A stretch of DNA of 64,000 nucleotides from positions 310,001-374,000 of the forward strand of contig NZ_JANQBC010000003.1 of NCBI RefSeq assembly GCF_024721995.1, read 5' to 3'. The stretch is from Paenibacillus radicibacter (lineage in GTDB: Bacteria; Bacillota; Bacilli; Paenibacillales; NBRC-103111). A program made the translations under genes and the position numbers. Below the pieces are notes generated by a model, which did not search any database, was not told the origin of the DNA, and saw only the letters and a list, made by a program, of their open reading frames with translations. Numbering within the stretch: position 1 is the stretch's first letter; each line of letters opens with the position of its first letter. Shown here in pieces: positions 26,501 through 37,650 of the stretch.

Positions 26501-29500
26501 GTTGCAGCTCCGTCACGACCCCTGGCAGTGCAAGCGCCGGTTCTGCGTTATTTTGCAGGACAAGCATGATCTGGAATAGAGGGTGACGTGCCCTGGACCG
26601 CACAGGATTCAGTACTTCTACCAATCGTTCGAATGGTACATCTTGATGCGCATAAGCCGCTAAAGCCGCTTCTCTTACACGAGCGATTAGCTCACGGAAT
26701 GTCGGATCTCCTGATGTATCTGTCCGCAGTACAAGGGTGTTAATGAACAGTCCGATCATGCCGCTAAGCGCGTCCTCACTTCGACCGGCAATCGGACTGC
26801 CAATCGGAATGTCTGTACCTGCGCCTAACCGAGTAAGAAGAACTGCAAGTGCCGCTTGCAGCACCATAAACAAGCTTGCTTTACTCTCACGAGCCGCATA
26901 TAGAAGCTGACTATGCATTTCAGTTGGAATGTGCAGACGAACCACACCACCTTGATAACTCGCTGCTTGTGGTCTTGGTCGATCTGTCGGTAGCTCCAAT
27001 TGCTCAGGTAACCCTTTCAGCGTCTCTGTCCAGAATTCTAGCTGTTTCGTGAGCAAGCTGCCCTCTTCTCCCTCACTGCCTAACCATTGATCCTGCCAGA
27101 TGGCATAATCTCCATACTGTACAGGTAAAGGCAGCCAAGCTGGCGCATCTCCTTGTAACCTCGCCGTATAAGCCACAGACAATTCCTGCGATAGGGGTCC
27201 TAACGACCAACCATCCCCGACAATATGGTGAATGAGAAGTAGCAGCACATACTCATGCGGCCCTAGTACGAATAACTGTGCACGCAGAGAAGGTTCTTGA
27301 TCCAATTGAAAACGATAACGAACAGCTTCTGTCAGCATGTGCGGCAATTCCGGCTCACTTGTATCCGTAACGATTAGAGATGGGTAAGCCTCCGCTATAT
27401 CAAGTATCACCTGCTGCGGTGTCCCTTGTCGGTCTGGGAAAATGGTACGAAGTGTTTCATGTCGGTTAACAACATCACCAAGTGCTGCTTCCAGTGCCGC
27501 GAAGTTCAATTCTCCAGATAACCGCGCAACAAGCGGGATATTATAAGTCGGACTCGGACCTTCAAGACGATATAAGAACCATAGTCGATTCTGTGCAAAA
27601 GATAACGGTACGACTTCGTTACGGTGAACCGAACGAATCGCAGGTCTTGCCACTTGTGCACGATCCAAACGCTTCACCAAGGTAGCAACAGTCGTTGCTT
27701 CAAAGAAATCGCCGATCTGAAGTTCCGCGCCAAGCACCTCACGAATGCGGACGACCATCCGCCCTGCGAGCAAGGAATGACCGCCTAACTCGAAGAAGTC
27801 ATCATCAATCCCTACCTTCGGTAAACCGAGCACTTCTGCAAATAAGCTGCAGAGCAGCTCTTCCTGCGGGGATCTAGGCTGTCTAATTGCACTTAACTGC
27901 AGGTCAGGAGCTGGAAGTGCTCTTCGGTCCACTTTCTTATTCGGTGTTAGCGGCATGGCATCAAGCTGAATGAAAGCCGACGGCACCATATACGAAGGCA
28001 TCTCCTCGGATACATAACGTCGAATCGCATCCAGATCAAGATGGATCGCACTCGTGCTATCTCCTTCACTCTTGTGATCATCTTTAGCAACAAGATAAGC
28101 AGCTAATCGTCGTTCTCCAGGTTGATCCTCCCTAGCCATGACAATCACTTGGGCAATTAATGGATGCCTAGATAGCAACGATTCGATCTCACCCAGTTCA
28201 ACACGGAACCCGCGAATTTTGATCTGATGATCGATACGACCGATATACTCAAGTGTTCCATCGGAAAGCCATCGCACCAAGTCTCCTGTCCGATACATGC
28301 GCGAACCAGGTGGTCCATACGGATTAGCAACAAACCGTTCTGCTGTTAAATCCGATCGACCTAAGTAACCACGGGCAAGTCCGATCCCTGTTAAATACAG
28401 CTCACCCGCAGTACCTGGTGGTACAGGCTTCAGCCCTGCATCCAGCACATAAGCCTGTGTATTGGCTATGGGTCCGCCAATGGAAGGCGTGCCCGAATGT
28501 TCACCTCCCAAACAACCAGCTGTCGAATAAATGGTCGTCTCCGTAGGACCATATTGATTATGTACCTCATATCCAAGCGCCTGCAGTTCCAGCTTCAAAC
28601 CCGTTGCGAGCGCCTCGCCGCCTGTAATAATTCGAAGACCGTGAAACGGCTTGGGCTTGCTTAACACAAGTGCCTGCCATAACGTTGGCGTGGCTTGCAT
28701 GATCGTCGTGCCTTTGTCATGCATCATCTGAGCAAGGGCGGGTGGGTCAAGAATCACCGATCTTGGCACGATGTCCAGGCATGCCCCTGTCATTAGCGGT
28801 AAGAAAATTTCCATCACCGATATATCAAATGCAATTGTCGTTACCGACAATAACGCATCTTGTTCACCTAATTGAAATTTGTCCTGCATGGCAAGGAGGA
28901 GATTCGTCAGACTGCCATGCGTCACCATAACGCCCTTCGGACGTCCCGTTGAGCCCGATGTGTACAAAATGTACGCAGGATGAAGCGGTGACAATCGACT
29001 CGTACGCTGTTCATCATCAGGTGATACAACCGATCGGCACTCTAATTGGTTGTTAACCGTGGCATGATCTAGCACGATCGAACGAATCGAAGTTGAGTCC
29101 GGTAGTAAATGTGCCGTCTCTTCTACAACAATCATGCACGTAGGCTTGGCATCCTCTAACATATAGGCAATACGATCCAGCGGATAATCAGGGTCAAGCG
29201 GCATATATGCTGCACCTGTCTTATGTACAGCCAGAACAGCAACAATCATATCGATAGATCGTGGGAGCAGGATACCAACAATTCGCTCAGGACCCACACC
29301 TTGTGCGATGAGCATATGCGCAAGACGATTGGCACGCTCATTCAATTCATCGTAAGTCAGCTGCTGCTGTTCGAACGTAACCGCGACACGCTTTGGTGTA
29401 CGGCTCACTTGCGCCTCCACCAAAGCGGAAGATGGAATGGTATGTGAACCGACCATTTTGATAAGAGTGGACGTAGATATTTCCCGCTGTGTATCATTCC

Positions 29501-30842
29501 ACTTGTTGAGCACTAGATCACATTCTGCGTCTTGGACAAGCATGAGCTCCGAGATAGGCTGATGTACATCTGCCCTCGCATACTGCCCTAACCAGCTTAG
29601 GAATCGCCCATGATGCTTACGCACTTCCTCTGCTTCATATATGGCTGGATTTCCGTCAAAATCAATACGTAGACCACTAGCTGCTCGGTCATACACATTA
29701 ATGGATAGATCCTCAACAGGACCCGCTGATAAGTTATGAGACACACCTCGATATCCGCCAAAATTCAACTGATAATCAAAAGGCATGATATTAATCATCG
29801 GCCCGAATAACCGTCGATTATCACCGAGGAGCTTCAAATCTCTCCGCATGTCTTGCTGCCGATAACGCTGATGTTTGCGCGTATCCCGAACTTCGCGCGC
29901 CACATGCAGCATAAGCTCTGACAGTGTCATGTCTGGACGAAGCTCCAAACGCAGTGGCAATAAATTCATTGCCATACTCGGTATGCGAAGAGATGCTGAA
30001 CCTAAGCGACACATCATCGGCAAGCCAAGAACAATCGTACCTGCCCCTGTCATTCGATGCATATAAGAAGCCATAGCTGCAATCACAGCATCAGCCCAGC
30101 TAACCCCTGCATGGTCTGCAATCTGTCGAATCTGCTCCGTTTCCTGAGCTGATAATTGCGCACTTTCACGGATAAAGCTTGCTGACGCACGCTCCATGCG
30201 GTTACCTAAGCTAACAACTTCAGGTTCATCGGCAAACCGATCTCGCCAATAGGTACGATCTCGCTCCAACTGATCCGATGTTAGATAAGCCGTATCTCCA
30301 TCCATCATGGCTTCCAGCTTGCCAAAACCCCCTAAACCTAGCGGCTGTTCACTAGATAATGCCGTGTACACTTGAGCTACACGTTGTGCAAGGAGGGAGA
30401 AGCTGTACCCGTCAATGATGAGATGGTGAATACGTTGATACCATACATACCGATCAGGGGCAAGCTTAAACAACACTTCTTTGAACAACGGATCTTTGGT
30501 TAGTTCTACTGGCTGCTTCAGATCTTGATGCATCCAATCTTTTGCCGCCGCTAATGGATCCTCTTCCTCACTAACATCCATTCGATGCATTTCCCATGTT
30601 CTAGGGGCATCTGAGCTCTGCCATGGTCCATGTTCATCTTCACCAAAGTGCAAATGAAGCGTCTCGGCCTCATCAATTGTTCTTCGCAATGCGGCTTCGA
30701 ACTTAACGGGATCAATAGGACCCTGTATCTCGATAAATTCACCTGTATTGAAAATAGGACTATGCGGTTCGAGCTGATGCGCAAACCAGATACCGGATTG
30801 TGCACCTGTCAGCCGCCAGTAAGTCTGCTGCTTCATGACCAT
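23580..30842 (-). CDS. dhbF: Dimodular nonribosomal peptide synthetase DhbF (C-A-PCP-C-A-PCP-TE)
   Basis: A 2420-residue synthetase. C1 has HHLIIDGYS (about 141), A1 has [11 protein letters not shown] (about 629), PCP1 GGHSLL Ser near 1023, C2 HHIVGDGWS (about 1207), A2 [11 protein letters not shown] (about 1702), PCP2 Ser near 2097, and thioesterase GWSLGG (about 2227). It joins 2,3-dihydroxybenzoyl (from DhbE/DhbB) to two amino acids, then trimerises and cyclises the product on the thioesterase. The A2 pocket reads D-F-W-N-I-G-M-V-H-K, the classic Thr code. The A1 pocket reads D-I-M-Q-I-G-Q-I-Y-K, related to the Gly code DILQLGLIWK but with four or five changes; Gly (bacillibactin) or Ala (paenibactin) are the candidates. 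AGGAGGG lies seven bases before the ATG; dhbB ends 13 bases upstream. Confidence 0.97.
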   Translation of the reverse strand: MVMKQQTYWRLTGAQSGIWFAHQLEPHSPIFNTGEFIEIQGPIDPVKFEAALRRTIDEAETLHLHFGEDEHGPWQSSDAPRTWEMHRMDVSEEEDPLAAAKDWMHQDLKQPVELTKDPLFKEVLFKLAPDRYVWYQRIHHLIIDGYSFSLLAQRVAQVYTALSSEQPLGLGGFGKLEAMMDGDTAYLTSDQLERDRTYWRDRFADEPEVVSLGNRMERASASFIRESAQLSAQETEQIRQIADHAGVSWADAVIAAMASYMHRMTGAGTIVLGLPMMCRLGSASLRIPSMAMNLLPLRLELRPDMTLSELMLHVAREVRDTRKHQRYRQQDMRRDLKLLGDNRRLFGPMINIMPFDYQLNFGGYRGVSHNLSAGPVEDLSINVYDRAASGLRIDFDGNPAIYEAEEVRKHHGRFLSWLGQYARADVHQPISELMLVQDAECDLVLNKWNDTQREISTSTLIKMVGSHTIPSSALVEAQVSRTPKRVAVTFEQQQLTYDELNERANRLAHMLIAQGVGPERIVGILLPRSIDMIVAVLAVHKTGAAYMPLDPDYPLDRIAYMLEDAKPTCMIVVEETAHLLPDSTSIRSIVLDHATVNNQLECRSVVSPDDEQRTSRLSPLHPAYILYTSGSTGRPKGVMVTHGSLTNLLLAMQDKFQLGEQDALLSVTTIAFDISVMEIFLPLMTGACLDIVPRSVILDPPALAQMMHDKGTTIMQATPTLWQALVLSKPKPFHGLRIITGGEALATGLKLELQALGYEVHNQYGPTETTIYSTAGCLGGEHSGTPSIGGPIANTQAYVLDAGLKPVPPGTAGELYLTGIGLARGYLGRSDLTAERFVANPYGPPGSRMYRTGDLVRWLSDGTLEYIGRIDHQIKIRGFRVELGEIESLLSRHPLIAQVIVMAREDQPGERRLAAYLVAKDDHKSEGDSTSAIHLDLDAIRRYVSEEMPSYMVPSAFIQLDAMPLTPNKKVDRRALPAPDLQLSAIRQPRSPQEELLCSLFAEVLGLPKVGIDDDFFELGGHSLLAGRMVVRIREVLGAELQIGDFFEATTVATLVKRLDRAQVARPAIRSVHRNEVVPLSFAQNRLWFLYRLEGPSPTYNIPLVARLSGELNFAALEAALGDVVNRHETLRTIFPDRQGTPQQVILDIAEAYPSLIVTDTSEPELPHMLTEAVRYRFQLDQEPSLRAQLFVLGPHEYVLLLLIHHIVGDGWSLGPLSQELSVAYTARLQGDAPAWLPLPVQYGDYAIWQDQWLGSEGEEGSLLTKQLEFWTETLKGLPEQLELPTDRPRPQAASYQGGVVRLHIPTEMHSQLLYAARESKASLFMVLQAALAVLLTRLGAGTDIPIGSPIAGRSEDALSGMIGLFINTLVLRTDTSGDPTFRELIARVREAALAAYAHQDVPFERLVEVLNPVRSRARHPLFQIMLVLQNNAEPALALPGVVTELQLESADTAKFDLTFEFNEKRGVDGSPEGLEGLIEFSSDLFDRQTIEGMAARLLQVLACVANDLDQFIRTVPIVTPEERSRQLAAWCKPLPTFQSSTIPALFEAQGMMNPTTLAVTYEQEQVSYAQLNERANQLAHLLIAEGVSVDDRVALALPRSVDMVVSILAVLKAGAAYVPLDPDYPADRLLYMVEDARPVYVIASSSALSSMPDLGAVKRLLLDSPETGLRIEQMRKGNPTDGDRRGKLSALNAAYMIYTSGSTGKPKGVVIPHGNVVRLMSSTQHWFQFGADDVWTMFHSYAFDFSVWEIWGPLLHGGRLVVVPHTISRSPSEFLSLLAQEKVTVLNQTPSAFYQLMQADSENLAISEALTLGYIIFGGEALELGRLEEWYSRHAEDAPRLINMYGITETTVHVSYKELTRSGCASSSGSLIGESIPDLRVYVLDEALQPVPPGVVGEMYVAGAGLARGYWGRMGLTAERFVADPYGESGSRMYRTGDLAKCHPDGSLDYLGRADQQVKIRGFRMELGEIEAVLVRHPSVVQVAVMVREDQVGDQRLVAYVVSTQDGLVDPAQLRQYAGLSLPDYMVPSAFVGMETLPLTPNGKLDRKQLPAPDWELPLDGRSPRTPQEEVLCDLFAEVLGIRRVGIDHGFFELGGHSLLAVRLMSRIRDALGVDLGIGVLFETPTVAGLAQRLDVDADQGALQVILPLRAHGSEQPIFCVHPAGGLSWCYAGLMKHLGMEYPIYGLQARGIGQEEPLPSTLEAMTADYIAQIQSIQPHGPYRLLGWSLGGNVAQAMAVQLQQAGEEVEFLAMLDAFPSHYLPIRDEVDEEEALTALLALGGYDPDSLGDVPLTMASAIEILRSDSSALASLDEHVIMNLRRTYENSVRLLASYVPQRFVGDLLFFHSTIIPDWFDPIDPNMWIPYIGGQIERHDIACRHKDLCQPGPLTIIGQQLSEKLQALKQRHLLTSESKEALPR

Positions 30843-30855
30843 AAGCTATCCCTCC

Positions 30856-31800
30856 TCACACCGAGTAATAATCAGCATTGGGGATCTTCACAGCCTCACG
30901 TGAAGACAGCAGCTGCCACCAGTCTGCGAGTGTTGGACGTTCCGCAATTTCCACGAAAGTAACGAGAAGGTCGCTGCGGCGCCATTTTTCAACTAGACTC
31001 ATGATACGAATGGAATCCAGACCCCAGACTTCCACCAAATCGTCATGCTCACCAATATCAGAAGGGGACTCATGCAGCAGCCCAGCCACTTGTTGGCACA
31101 GCTTTTCCTTTGTCATAACACCACTTCTTACTTCCGATGATTCCAATTCCCGTGCGATACTCGCTCCCCCCATTCGCTCTAGTAATTGCGACGTCGTTAA
31201 TGTCACTGCACAACGCTCCGCTGCATAGATCAGTGCCTGTTGATGCTTATCCAATGAGAAATCTGCCACTGCATCTGCGACGAAGAATGGCTCTACATCC
31301 TGCATAAACGCTTCGCAAGCTGTCATTAAACAGCCGATATGCGCGTATATCCCACACACAATGATCTGATCCCTTCCGGAATTCACTAGCAATTCCCGCA
31401 AATTCGTTCGCTGAAAAGCGCTATAACGCCATTTGGTCAACACAATATTAGTTGAGCTTGGCTCAAGCTGCTTAATAATTTGTTTCTGGTAGGGACCATC
31501 GTTAATGCCTGATCCCCAGAAATCTTGCAGTAGACCGCGCTGTTTAACCGTCTGACCCCCAGGTTGAGCGGAGTAAATGACGGGAATACCCATCTCCTCG
31601 CACACGGCGCGGATCGTCTGGATATTCGCAATCAGCTCTGTCACTGGAGAGGAGCCCGTTGTAAAAGCATCCACAAAATACTGCTGCATGTCATGAATGA
31701 GCAGTACCGCACGCTTCGGATCAGGTTTCCAGTTCACTCGGTTATTCGGTAAATCCGCTGCAGTAGGCATCGGATATGGAAGGATTGTAGGAAGTGCCAT
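30856..31800 (-). CDS. dhbB: Isochorismatase / aryl carrier protein DhbB
   Basis: A 314-residue bifunctional protein. The N-terminal isochorismatase (about 1-205; [47 protein letters not shown]) converts isochorismate to 2,3-dihydro-2,3-dihydroxybenzoate and pyruvate. The C-terminal aryl carrier domain (about 230-300) has [10 protein letters not shown] with the phosphopantetheine Ser near 263; DhbE loads DHB onto it. It has the full length expected of EntB/DhbB. It starts 16 bases after dhbE with GAGGGGAA upstream and is followed closely by dhbF. Confidence 0.97.
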   Translation of the reverse strand: MALPTILPYPMPTAADLPNNRVNWKPDPKRAVLLIHDMQQYFVDAFTTGSSPVTELIANIQTIRAVCEEMGIPVIYSAQPGGQTVKQRGLLQDFWGSGINDGPYQKQIIKQLEPSSTNIVLTKWRYSAFQRTNLRELLVNSGRDQIIVCGIYAHIGCLMTACEAFMQDVEPFFVADAVADFSLDKHQQALIYAAERCAVTLTTSQLLERMGGASIARELESSEVRSGVMTKEKLCQQVAGLLHESPSDIGEHDDLVEVWGLDSIRIMSLVEKWRRSDLLVTFVEIAERPTLADWWQLLSSREAVKIPNADYYSV

Positions 31801-31816
31801 CGTTTCCCCTCTTTTC

Positions 31817-33433
31817 TCACTTTATTTTGCATTCAATAATTTCTCGTAATAGTTTCTTACTGACCTTACCCACTTTGGTTAATGGAAACACATCCATGAA
31901 TTCAATGCGATCTGGTATTTTATAAGCGGCAATCCCTTGTTGTCTGATGTAAGATTTCAGCTCTTGCACACTCGGAGCTTCACCATGTGGAATAATGAAT
32001 GCGCAGGTGCGCTCCCCCAAATAGCTGTCTGACATGGAGACGAGGGCAGCATCATGAACACTCGGGTGACCGAGCAGTAGATTCTCAATTTCGGCAGCGG
32101 CAATCTTGTCCCCACCCCGGTTGATCTGGTCTTTATCTCGACCTTCCACGACGATGTAGCCATCAGTAGTCAATCGCACAATATCACCCGTCCGGTAAAA
32201 TCCATCTGTCGTGAACGCCTTCGCGTTATGCGCTTCTGCTCGGTAGTAACCTCGAATCGTATAGGGTCCGCGTGTCAGCAGATGTCCTTCTTCCCCGATC
32301 TCAATCGCTTCATCTTCATCATTAACAACGAGAACTTCATCAAAAGGAGACATCGGTCTACCCTGCGTATTCACTTTGATCTCTTCGGGATCATCCAATC
32401 GGGTATAATTTACAAGACCTTCTGCCATGCCGAATACTTGCTGAAGTATACAGCCGAGTACAGGCTCTACTCTGCGGGCAGCCTCACTATTGAACTTCGC
32501 TCCACCAACTTGGAACACTTGAAGCGAAGATAAATCATAAGAACGTGTTGGCGCGGCATCCAGCCATATAAGAGCAAGGGGCGGCACAACAGCCGTAATC
32601 GTAATCCGTTCTTGCTCAATCAGCGCAAGTGCAGCATCTGGGCTCGAATCGCGAGACATGACCACAGCTCCACCTGCGTAGAGCGTCCCTAATATACCGG
32701 GGGAACTCATCGTAAAGTTATGTGCTGCAGGCAGCACAACGAGATATTTGCTCTCCTTGCTTAAGCCGCATATATCCGCACTAATTCGCAAGCTATACAT
32801 GTAATCATCATGCGTCCGTGGAATAAGCTTCGGTAAGCCCGTACTGCCCCCTGACAACTGAAGGAACGCCACTTCACTTGCAACAGGCTTTGGTAGGTCT
32901 GCCTTTGGCTCTATGTATAGATCATGGATGCTGTGATAATCTCTTGACCCCGGATCACCGACTACGATCACATGAGCAAGCGTTGGTACTTCATCTTGAA
33001 CTTGCGCTGCCAGCTCGCGATAATCAAATCCTCCTTCGATATCTGCAATAATATAAGCTACCGCATCGGCAAACTTGGTTATATGTGTGATTTCTGTCCT
33101 GCGATGGAGAGGAAGGGCGAATACCGGCCACGCTCCAAGTCGAAATAGTGCAAAAATCACTTCCACATATGTTCCAATATTCGGCAATTGAACCACGACT
33201 CGATCACCATGTGTAATCCCTAATTGATGGAATCCTGCTGCCAATTGATCCACTCTTCGGTTCAACTCAGCGTATCCCATTCGAATACTTCCGCTAACAA
33301 CAGCTACATGATCACCATGCTCATCAGCAAGTCTGCGCAGCATGTCACCAAACGTCTCTCCCTGCCAACAGCCTGCTTCACGATATTGTCTTGCCCATTC
33401 CTCCGGCCATGTTGGAATATCGACTGACATCAT
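31817..33433 (-). CDS. dhbE: 2,3-dihydroxybenzoate-AMP ligase DhbE
   Basis: A 538-residue stand-alone adenylation enzyme that activates 2,3-dihydroxybenzoate and transfers it to the DhbB carrier domain. The ATP loop is [30 protein letters not shown] carries the Asn that replaces the amino-acid-binding Asp in aryl-acid-specific domains; YRTGDIVR and [11 protein letters not shown] are the later core motifs, and the catalytic Lys is in [11 protein letters not shown]. The start overlaps the dhbC stop (ATGATG/TGA), so translation is coupled. Confidence 0.97.
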   Translation of the reverse strand: MMSVDIPTWPEEWARQYREAGCWQGETFGDMLRRLADEHGDHVAVVSGSIRMGYAELNRRVDQLAAGFHQLGITHGDRVVVQLPNIGTYVEVIFALFRLGAWPVFALPLHRRTEITHITKFADAVAYIIADIEGGFDYRELAAQVQDEVPTLAHVIVVGDPGSRDYHSIHDLYIEPKADLPKPVASEVAFLQLSGGSTGLPKLIPRTHDDYMYSLRISADICGLSKESKYLVVLPAAHNFTMSSPGILGTLYAGGAVVMSRDSSPDAALALIEQERITITAVVPPLALIWLDAAPTRSYDLSSLQVFQVGGAKFNSEAARRVEPVLGCILQQVFGMAEGLVNYTRLDDPEEIKVNTQGRPMSPFDEVLVVNDEDEAIEIGEEGHLLTRGPYTIRGYYRAEAHNAKAFTTDGFYRTGDIVRLTTDGYIVVEGRDKDQINRGGDKIAAAEIENLLLGHPSVHDAALVSMSDSYLGERTCAFIIPHGEAPSVQELKSYIRQQGIAAYKIPDRIEFMDVFPLTKVGKVSKKLLREIIECKIK

Positions 33434-34755
33434 TCACTCCCCCTTGCTTCTGCAAGCTTCGGTTGATTTAATCCAATCGCGTGCAGCATCGTCTGGAATT
33501 TAGCAGATGTCTCTGCGAGTTCGGCTTGTGGAGTGGAACCTGCGACAATCCCCGCTCCTGCATACATCCGAAGTTCACGACCTTCCACTTCCGCACATCG
33601 GATCGTCAGCACCCATTCCCCTTCACCATCCGCATTGCACCAACCGACCATCCCTGCATAAAATCCCCGATTGAACGGCTCGCTCTCTTGAATCGTCTCC
33701 CGAGCTAAGTCGGTTGGTGTACCGCATACCGCAGGAGTCGGGTGTAATGCGAGTGCAAGTTCTAAAGACGATACCGTAGGATCATCCAATTCCCCTTGAA
33801 TAACGGTTGATAAGTGCCACATCGCATTCGTTTGCAAAAGGGACGGTTGAGCAGGTACATCTAGATTACGGCAATAGGGACGAAGAACAGCTGCAACTGC
33901 CTCGATGACGACGGCATGTTCGTGCCGATCTTTCGGTGATACAAGTAAAGCTTCCGATCGTCTGTGGTCTTCTAGAGGATCTAAGCTGCGGGCTGCCGAC
34001 CCAGCTAATGGATTGACACGAATCTGATTACCCGTGCGTGTAACCAATAGCTCTGGACTGGCACCAATTAAGGTACGAGGCTCCTGGGTGCCTGTTGCTT
34101 GCAATAGTTCCGGTGTTTCATTTTCACATCCACTTCCACTTTCACTTGTACTTGCCCAGTAATTTCGTGCTTCCTTCGACGCCAAGTTCACAGCGAATGT
34201 ATAGCCATGTGGATTACGCTTGGCCAAGTTTCGCAGCAGCTTATGGACATCTATTTTTGTTGGCATAGTCAGATGCAGCGTTCGAGCGAGTACAACTTTA
34301 TGCAGCTCTCCCTGCCCAAACCGGATTACCGCCTTGCTCACACTATTCTCATATGCTGCCGGCTCCGGTACTGGACGCAGTGTATAGCCCGTTGATTGTA
34401 ACGGCTGCACGTCATTTTGCCCTGATTGAAAAGATAATTTATTTGACCATTGGATAGTCCGAGGTACAATAAGCTCCACAGGTTGGTCCGTGTGGAAGGG
34501 AATTGCACCGACGACAATCGCCTTATGCCCTTGGATAGCAGGCTGATGGGCTAACAAATCTGCAATACGTCTTGGCAAAGTCATGACGTCTAGACTTGGT
34601 GCGCCCTCCACCTGTTCTTGCACCGTGAGCCTCGCAACCTCACCTTCAGTAAGCAGCGTGCGCTCAGGAGAAGCTAAGAAGAAGGAGGTTCCTTCCCGAT
34701 ACTGATCCAAAAGTTCTGAAGCACTGGCAGCAGGAATCGTAACCTGATTCACCAT
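33430..34755 (-). CDS. dhbC: Isochorismate synthase DhbC
   Basis: A 441-residue chorismate-binding enzyme that makes isochorismate, the committed step to 2,3-dihydroxybenzoate. [32 protein letters not shown] and [11 protein letters not shown]...[12 protein letters not shown] are the signature motifs of the isochorismate synthase family. The start I prefer is the ATG at 34755 (AGAGGG eight bases upstream); 34761 and 34764 are alternatives. It lies 27 bases after dhbA. The middle region ([25 protein letters not shown]) looks like an insertion of low complexity relative to the family. Confidence 0.96.
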   Translation of the reverse strand: MVNQVTIPAASASELLDQYREGTSFFLASPERTLLTEGEVARLTVQEQVEGAPSLDVMTLPRRIADLLAHQPAIQGHKAIVVGAIPFHTDQPVELIVPRTIQWSNKLSFQSGQNDVQPLQSTGYTLRPVPEPAAYENSVSKAVIRFGQGELHKVVLARTLHLTMPTKIDVHKLLRNLAKRNPHGYTFAVNLASKEARNYWASTSESGSGCENETPELLQATGTQEPRTLIGASPELLVTRTGNQIRVNPLAGSAARSLDPLEDHRRSEALLVSPKDRHEHAVVIEAVAAVLRPYCRNLDVPAQPSLLQTNAMWHLSTVIQGELDDPTVSSLELALALHPTPAVCGTPTDLARETIQESEPFNRGFYAGMVGWCNADGEGEWVLTIRCAEVEGRELRMYAGAGIVAGSTPQAELAETSAKFQTMLHAIGLNQPKLAEARGSE

Positions 34756-34782
34756 GTCCATCACCCTCTTTTCGCTATGAAA

Positions 34783-35568
34783 TTATAATCCTAACGTGGC
34801 TCCACCATCGATAATCAGATTGTTCATCGTCATATGACTGGCTTGATCAGACACAAGGTAGACGACAGCTTCCGCAATATCGGTTGGCGAAGCTAACTTC
34901 CCTAGTGGAATTCCCAAGCGATATGCTTCGGGCACACCTGCAAGAGTCGCCTGTTCCCCAGATGCATCCGCCCAGAGCAGACGCAGCATTTCGGTGTCTG
35001 TTGAACCTGGTGAGACCACATTGCAACGTATGTTGTCCTTCGCATGCTCAAGTGCCAAGCACTTCGTCAGCATGAGAGATGCTGCCTTGGAAGCACAATA
35101 AGCTCCCATCTGCATACGTGGCATCCCTGCTGCATTCGATGCAACCGTCACGATCGCACCTGCCTTACGCCTTGCCATACACCTCACCACGGCTCGCGAT
35201 ACATAGAACACGCCATTCACGTTCACAGCGAATGTTGTCTCCCAGTCTGTATCACTGAACGTTGCGATCTCCCCTACTTTTAGCACCCCAGCCACATTGG
35301 CTAGGATGCTGATGGGACCTAGCTCTTGCTCAATTCGTTCCACAATCTGTTCCACAGCGAGACTGTCGGATACATCAAGAGGATAAGCTGTCACCTCAAA
35401 CCCCAGCTCACGCCACTGAGCAACCTGTTCATCCAGTTTATCTGCATGACGGTCGACCGCAGCAACCACAGCCCCCAGCTCGGCAAGCAGCCGTGCAACC
35501 GACGATCCAATTCCTTGAGCTGCTCCTGTGACAAGTGCAACTTTCCCTTCAATTCCTGTAAGTTTCAC
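34783..35568 (-). CDS. dhbA: 2,3-dihydro-2,3-dihydroxybenzoate dehydrogenase DhbA
   Basis: A 261-residue short-chain dehydrogenase that oxidises 2,3-dihydro-DHB to 2,3-dihydroxybenzoate with NAD+. TGAAQGIG is the nucleotide-binding motif, NVAGV follows, and the active site is YCASK. FCN-type end: NNLIIDGGATLGL. The start is GTG at 35568 with AGAGGG seven bases upstream; no ATG is suitable. It is the first biosynthetic gene after the esterase. An inverted repeat lies in the 100-base gap upstream. Confidence 0.95.
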   Translation of the reverse strand: MKLTGIEGKVALVTGAAQGIGSSVARLLAELGAVVAAVDRHADKLDEQVAQWRELGFEVTAYPLDVSDSLAVEQIVERIEQELGPISILANVAGVLKVGEIATFSDTDWETTFAVNVNGVFYVSRAVVRCMARRKAGAIVTVASNAAGMPRMQMGAYCASKAASLMLTKCLALEHAKDNIRCNVVSPGSTDTEMLRLLWADASGEQATLAGVPEAYRLGIPLGKLASPTDIAEAVVYLVSDQASHMTMNNLIIDGGATLGL

Positions 35569-35593
35569 GTATCTGCCCTCTCTCCCCACGCAT

Positions 35594-35647
35594 AATCGAT
35601 CCTTAAATCCGTCGTCTCTCTATGAACCGGATCGATTCTATTTACAG
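35594..35647. promoter_or_regulatory. Inverted repeat upstream of dhbA
   Basis: AATCGATCC (35594-35602) and its exact complement GGATCGATT (35639-35647) face each other across 36 bases in the gap between the esterase gene and dhbA. No T run follows, so it is not a standard terminator; it could be a protein site or an mRNA processing hairpin. Confidence 0.45.
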
Positions 35648-35669
35648 CTTGAACAAGGATAGTCCCACC

Positions 35670-36530
35670 TTACGGACGTAAGGCTACCCGCAAACCCTGA
35701 CTAATCAGGACCGGCAGCACAGAGACATGACCTTCTCCTTCGAACTCCTTGTACTTCACACTTAAACCCTGATCAGCCAGTATCACCAGGCGTTCAGCGA
35801 GTGCACTTGCTCGTGCACAGTTCTGAGCAATATGCGTTCTCTCCTGCTCACCGACACCAAGCATCACGTTAATTGGTTGTGAGGGTAACTTCCACTCGTT
35901 CACGAATCGCTGCTCCGCTTCCAGCATAAATGCTTCATTCCAGTGAATAGACGGACTACCTGCGATATAACTTTGGAAAGCGTGCGGCTTCGTAAACAGG
36001 GTATACACCGCAAACAATCCACCTAGTGAATGGCCGAATATCGTCTGTCTGTCACGATTAATTGGAAACTCGCTCTCAATCTGAGGTTTAAGCTCCTCTT
36101 CAATAAACTGGAGAAACTGAGCTGCTCCGCCTTGTTTCGGCACTTCTCCATCTCTGAATCGATGCGCATATTCCGTTGTTGGCATCGGTGTTAAATCATA
36201 GAATCGCTCAGATGAGAATGGAGTCTCCACCGGATACCCAATCCCAACAACAATGGCAGGCAGTACACCTGTTATGTCTGGACGATTGCTCTGCAAACGC
36301 ACCGCTTCCACTACTGTACCGAATACAGAATTGCCATCCAGCACATATAACACCGGATAACCACCCGTAGGCGGTGCCGCGCTTGGTACAGCCACCATCA
36401 CTTGATACCGCCGATAATGAACACTTGAAGTCATGATCCACTGCTCTGCACGCGGAATTTCAACCTTACTACGTGACAACCCCTCTAAATTCGCAGCACG
36501 CCGCTGCTTGGACTGTAACACCATCGTCAT
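35670..36530 (-). CDS. besA: Siderophore trilactone esterase (BesA/IroE/Fes-like)
   Basis: A 286-residue alpha/beta-hydrolase of the esterase D/IroE type. YPVLYVLDGNSVFGTVVEAVRL and GIGYPVETPFSSERFYDLTPMP precede the nucleophile elbow IFGHSLGGLFAVY (Ser near 165), and EGEGHVSVLP provides the His. BesA of B. subtilis hydrolyses the ferric bacillibactin trilactone to free iron in the cytoplasm. No signal peptide is present, which agrees with a cytoplasmic BesA role. Its place at the head of the dhb genes supports the assignment. The start at 36530 has AGAGGGGG upstream. Confidence 0.88.
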   Translation of the reverse strand: MTMVLQSKQRRAANLEGLSRSKVEIPRAEQWIMTSSVHYRRYQVMVAVPSAAPPTGGYPVLYVLDGNSVFGTVVEAVRLQSNRPDITGVLPAIVVGIGYPVETPFSSERFYDLTPMPTTEYAHRFRDGEVPKQGGAAQFLQFIEEELKPQIESEFPINRDRQTIFGHSLGGLFAVYTLFTKPHAFQSYIAGSPSIHWNEAFMLEAEQRFVNEWKLPSQPINVMLGVGEQERTHIAQNCARASALAERLVILADQGLSVKYKEFEGEGHVSVLPVLISQGLRVALRP

Positions 36531-36572
36531 AAAGCCCCCTCTCACCTTCTATTTTCAAAAAGAGATCAAACC

Positions 36573-37595
36573 TTACTTCACGATGTTCTTGAGCACATCA
36601 TCAATGATTTTCTCGTAAGCAATAAGCCCGCTGCCCAGCCAATACTTGTCGCTCACTTCATACACATGCTTCGCCTTTACAGCAGGTATGCTGTTCCAGA
36701 TCGGACTGCTCGTCATCTCCTTCAGCTTCTCCGTGCCTTGACCGTATTGATTAATAACGAATATGTAGTCTGCATCTAGCTGTGGTAAGACTTCCATCGA
36801 GATTGGCGCACTGTTCTCCTTCTCAACAAGCTTCGACTTGCCTAAACCAAGCTGTTGATGAACCACGTTTCCTGCTAAATAATTGCCACCCATCATACTA
36901 ATCCCTTTAGCTGCAAAACGAATAACGGCAACCTTCTTCCCGCCAACAGCTTTCGCTAATTTCTCCTTGGCGTCTTTTACTTTCTGCTCATACGCCTTGA
37001 GCGCTTGATCCGCTTCGCTTGATTTGCCTAGCAATTTACCAATTGTCGCAAGCGACTTCTCGACTTCCCCGGATGCACTGTTGAACACGTAGGTTGGAGC
37101 AATCTTCGCATATTGCTCATAGACCCCTTTGGCGCCATAAGTCGCTGTTTGGAGAATGATCAGATCGGGATTAAAGGACATGATCACTTCAGGCGATGGT
37201 GAACCCGCTGAGAAATCCGCCTTCGGGATGCCTTGCAATTGATCCTGCAAATAATCATGACCCAAGCTGCCATTCGCCCATTGTGCAACAGGCTTCACGC
37301 CTAATTTCAACAAGGAGTCTTCAAGATACGGCGCAAATACGCGCTTCGGTGAAGCAGGAATTTTCACTTCATGGCCTTGCTCATCTTTCACAACAAGCTC
37401 TGTAGCTGGAGCGGACTTTTTATCGGCAACAGGTGAGCTTGCAGGTGTCTGGGCTGCTTTTGGTGACGACTGCGCACCAGATACCTCTTGTGTTTTACCA
37501 CAAGCTGCAAGCAGACTGCCTGCGAGCAATAGACAAGATATAACCGTTAATGACTGACGGATGGATGATTTTTTGTAACCCAGATAACGATGCAT
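36573..37595 (-). CDS. Ferric catecholate-binding lipoprotein (FeuA-like)
   Basis: A 340-residue solute-binding protein of the FecB/FeuA group with lipobox LLAAC near residue 32 and a Ser/Ala/Pro-rich linker. ELVVKDEQGHEVKIPASPKRVFAPYLEDSLLKLGVKPVAQWANG and EVIMSFNPDLIILQ are typical. It most likely captures the ferric form of the siderophore made by the adjacent operon. Unlike feuABC, no permease or ATPase gene accompanies it. A Fur box at 37617-37631 covers its promoter, whose upstream part overlaps the end of the regulator gene. Confidence 0.9.
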   Translation of the reverse strand: MHRYLGYKKSSIRQSLTVISCLLLAGSLLAACGKTQEVSGAQSSPKAAQTPASSPVADKKSAPATELVVKDEQGHEVKIPASPKRVFAPYLEDSLLKLGVKPVAQWANGSLGHDYLQDQLQGIPKADFSAGSPSPEVIMSFNPDLIILQTATYGAKGVYEQYAKIAPTYVFNSASGEVEKSLATIGKLLGKSSEADQALKAYEQKVKDAKEKLAKAVGGKKVAVIRFAAKGISMMGGNYLAGNVVHQQLGLGKSKLVEKENSAPISMEVLPQLDADYIFVINQYGQGTEKLKEMTSSPIWNSIPAVKAKHVYEVSDKYWLGSGLIAYEKIIDDVLKNIVK

Positions 37596-37616
37596 GGGAT
37601 AAGACCTCTCCTTTAT

Positions 37617-37631
37617 TGATAATGATTCTCA
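37617..37631. promoter_or_regulatory. Fur box upstream of the siderophore operon
   Basis: TGATAATGATTCTCA differs from the 7-1-7 consensus at one position. It lies 22 bases upstream of the lipoprotein start and probably controls the whole lipoprotein-esterase-dhbACEBF-mbtH operon. Confidence 0.87.
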
Positions 37632-37650
37632 TTCACAAGAATTATACCGA

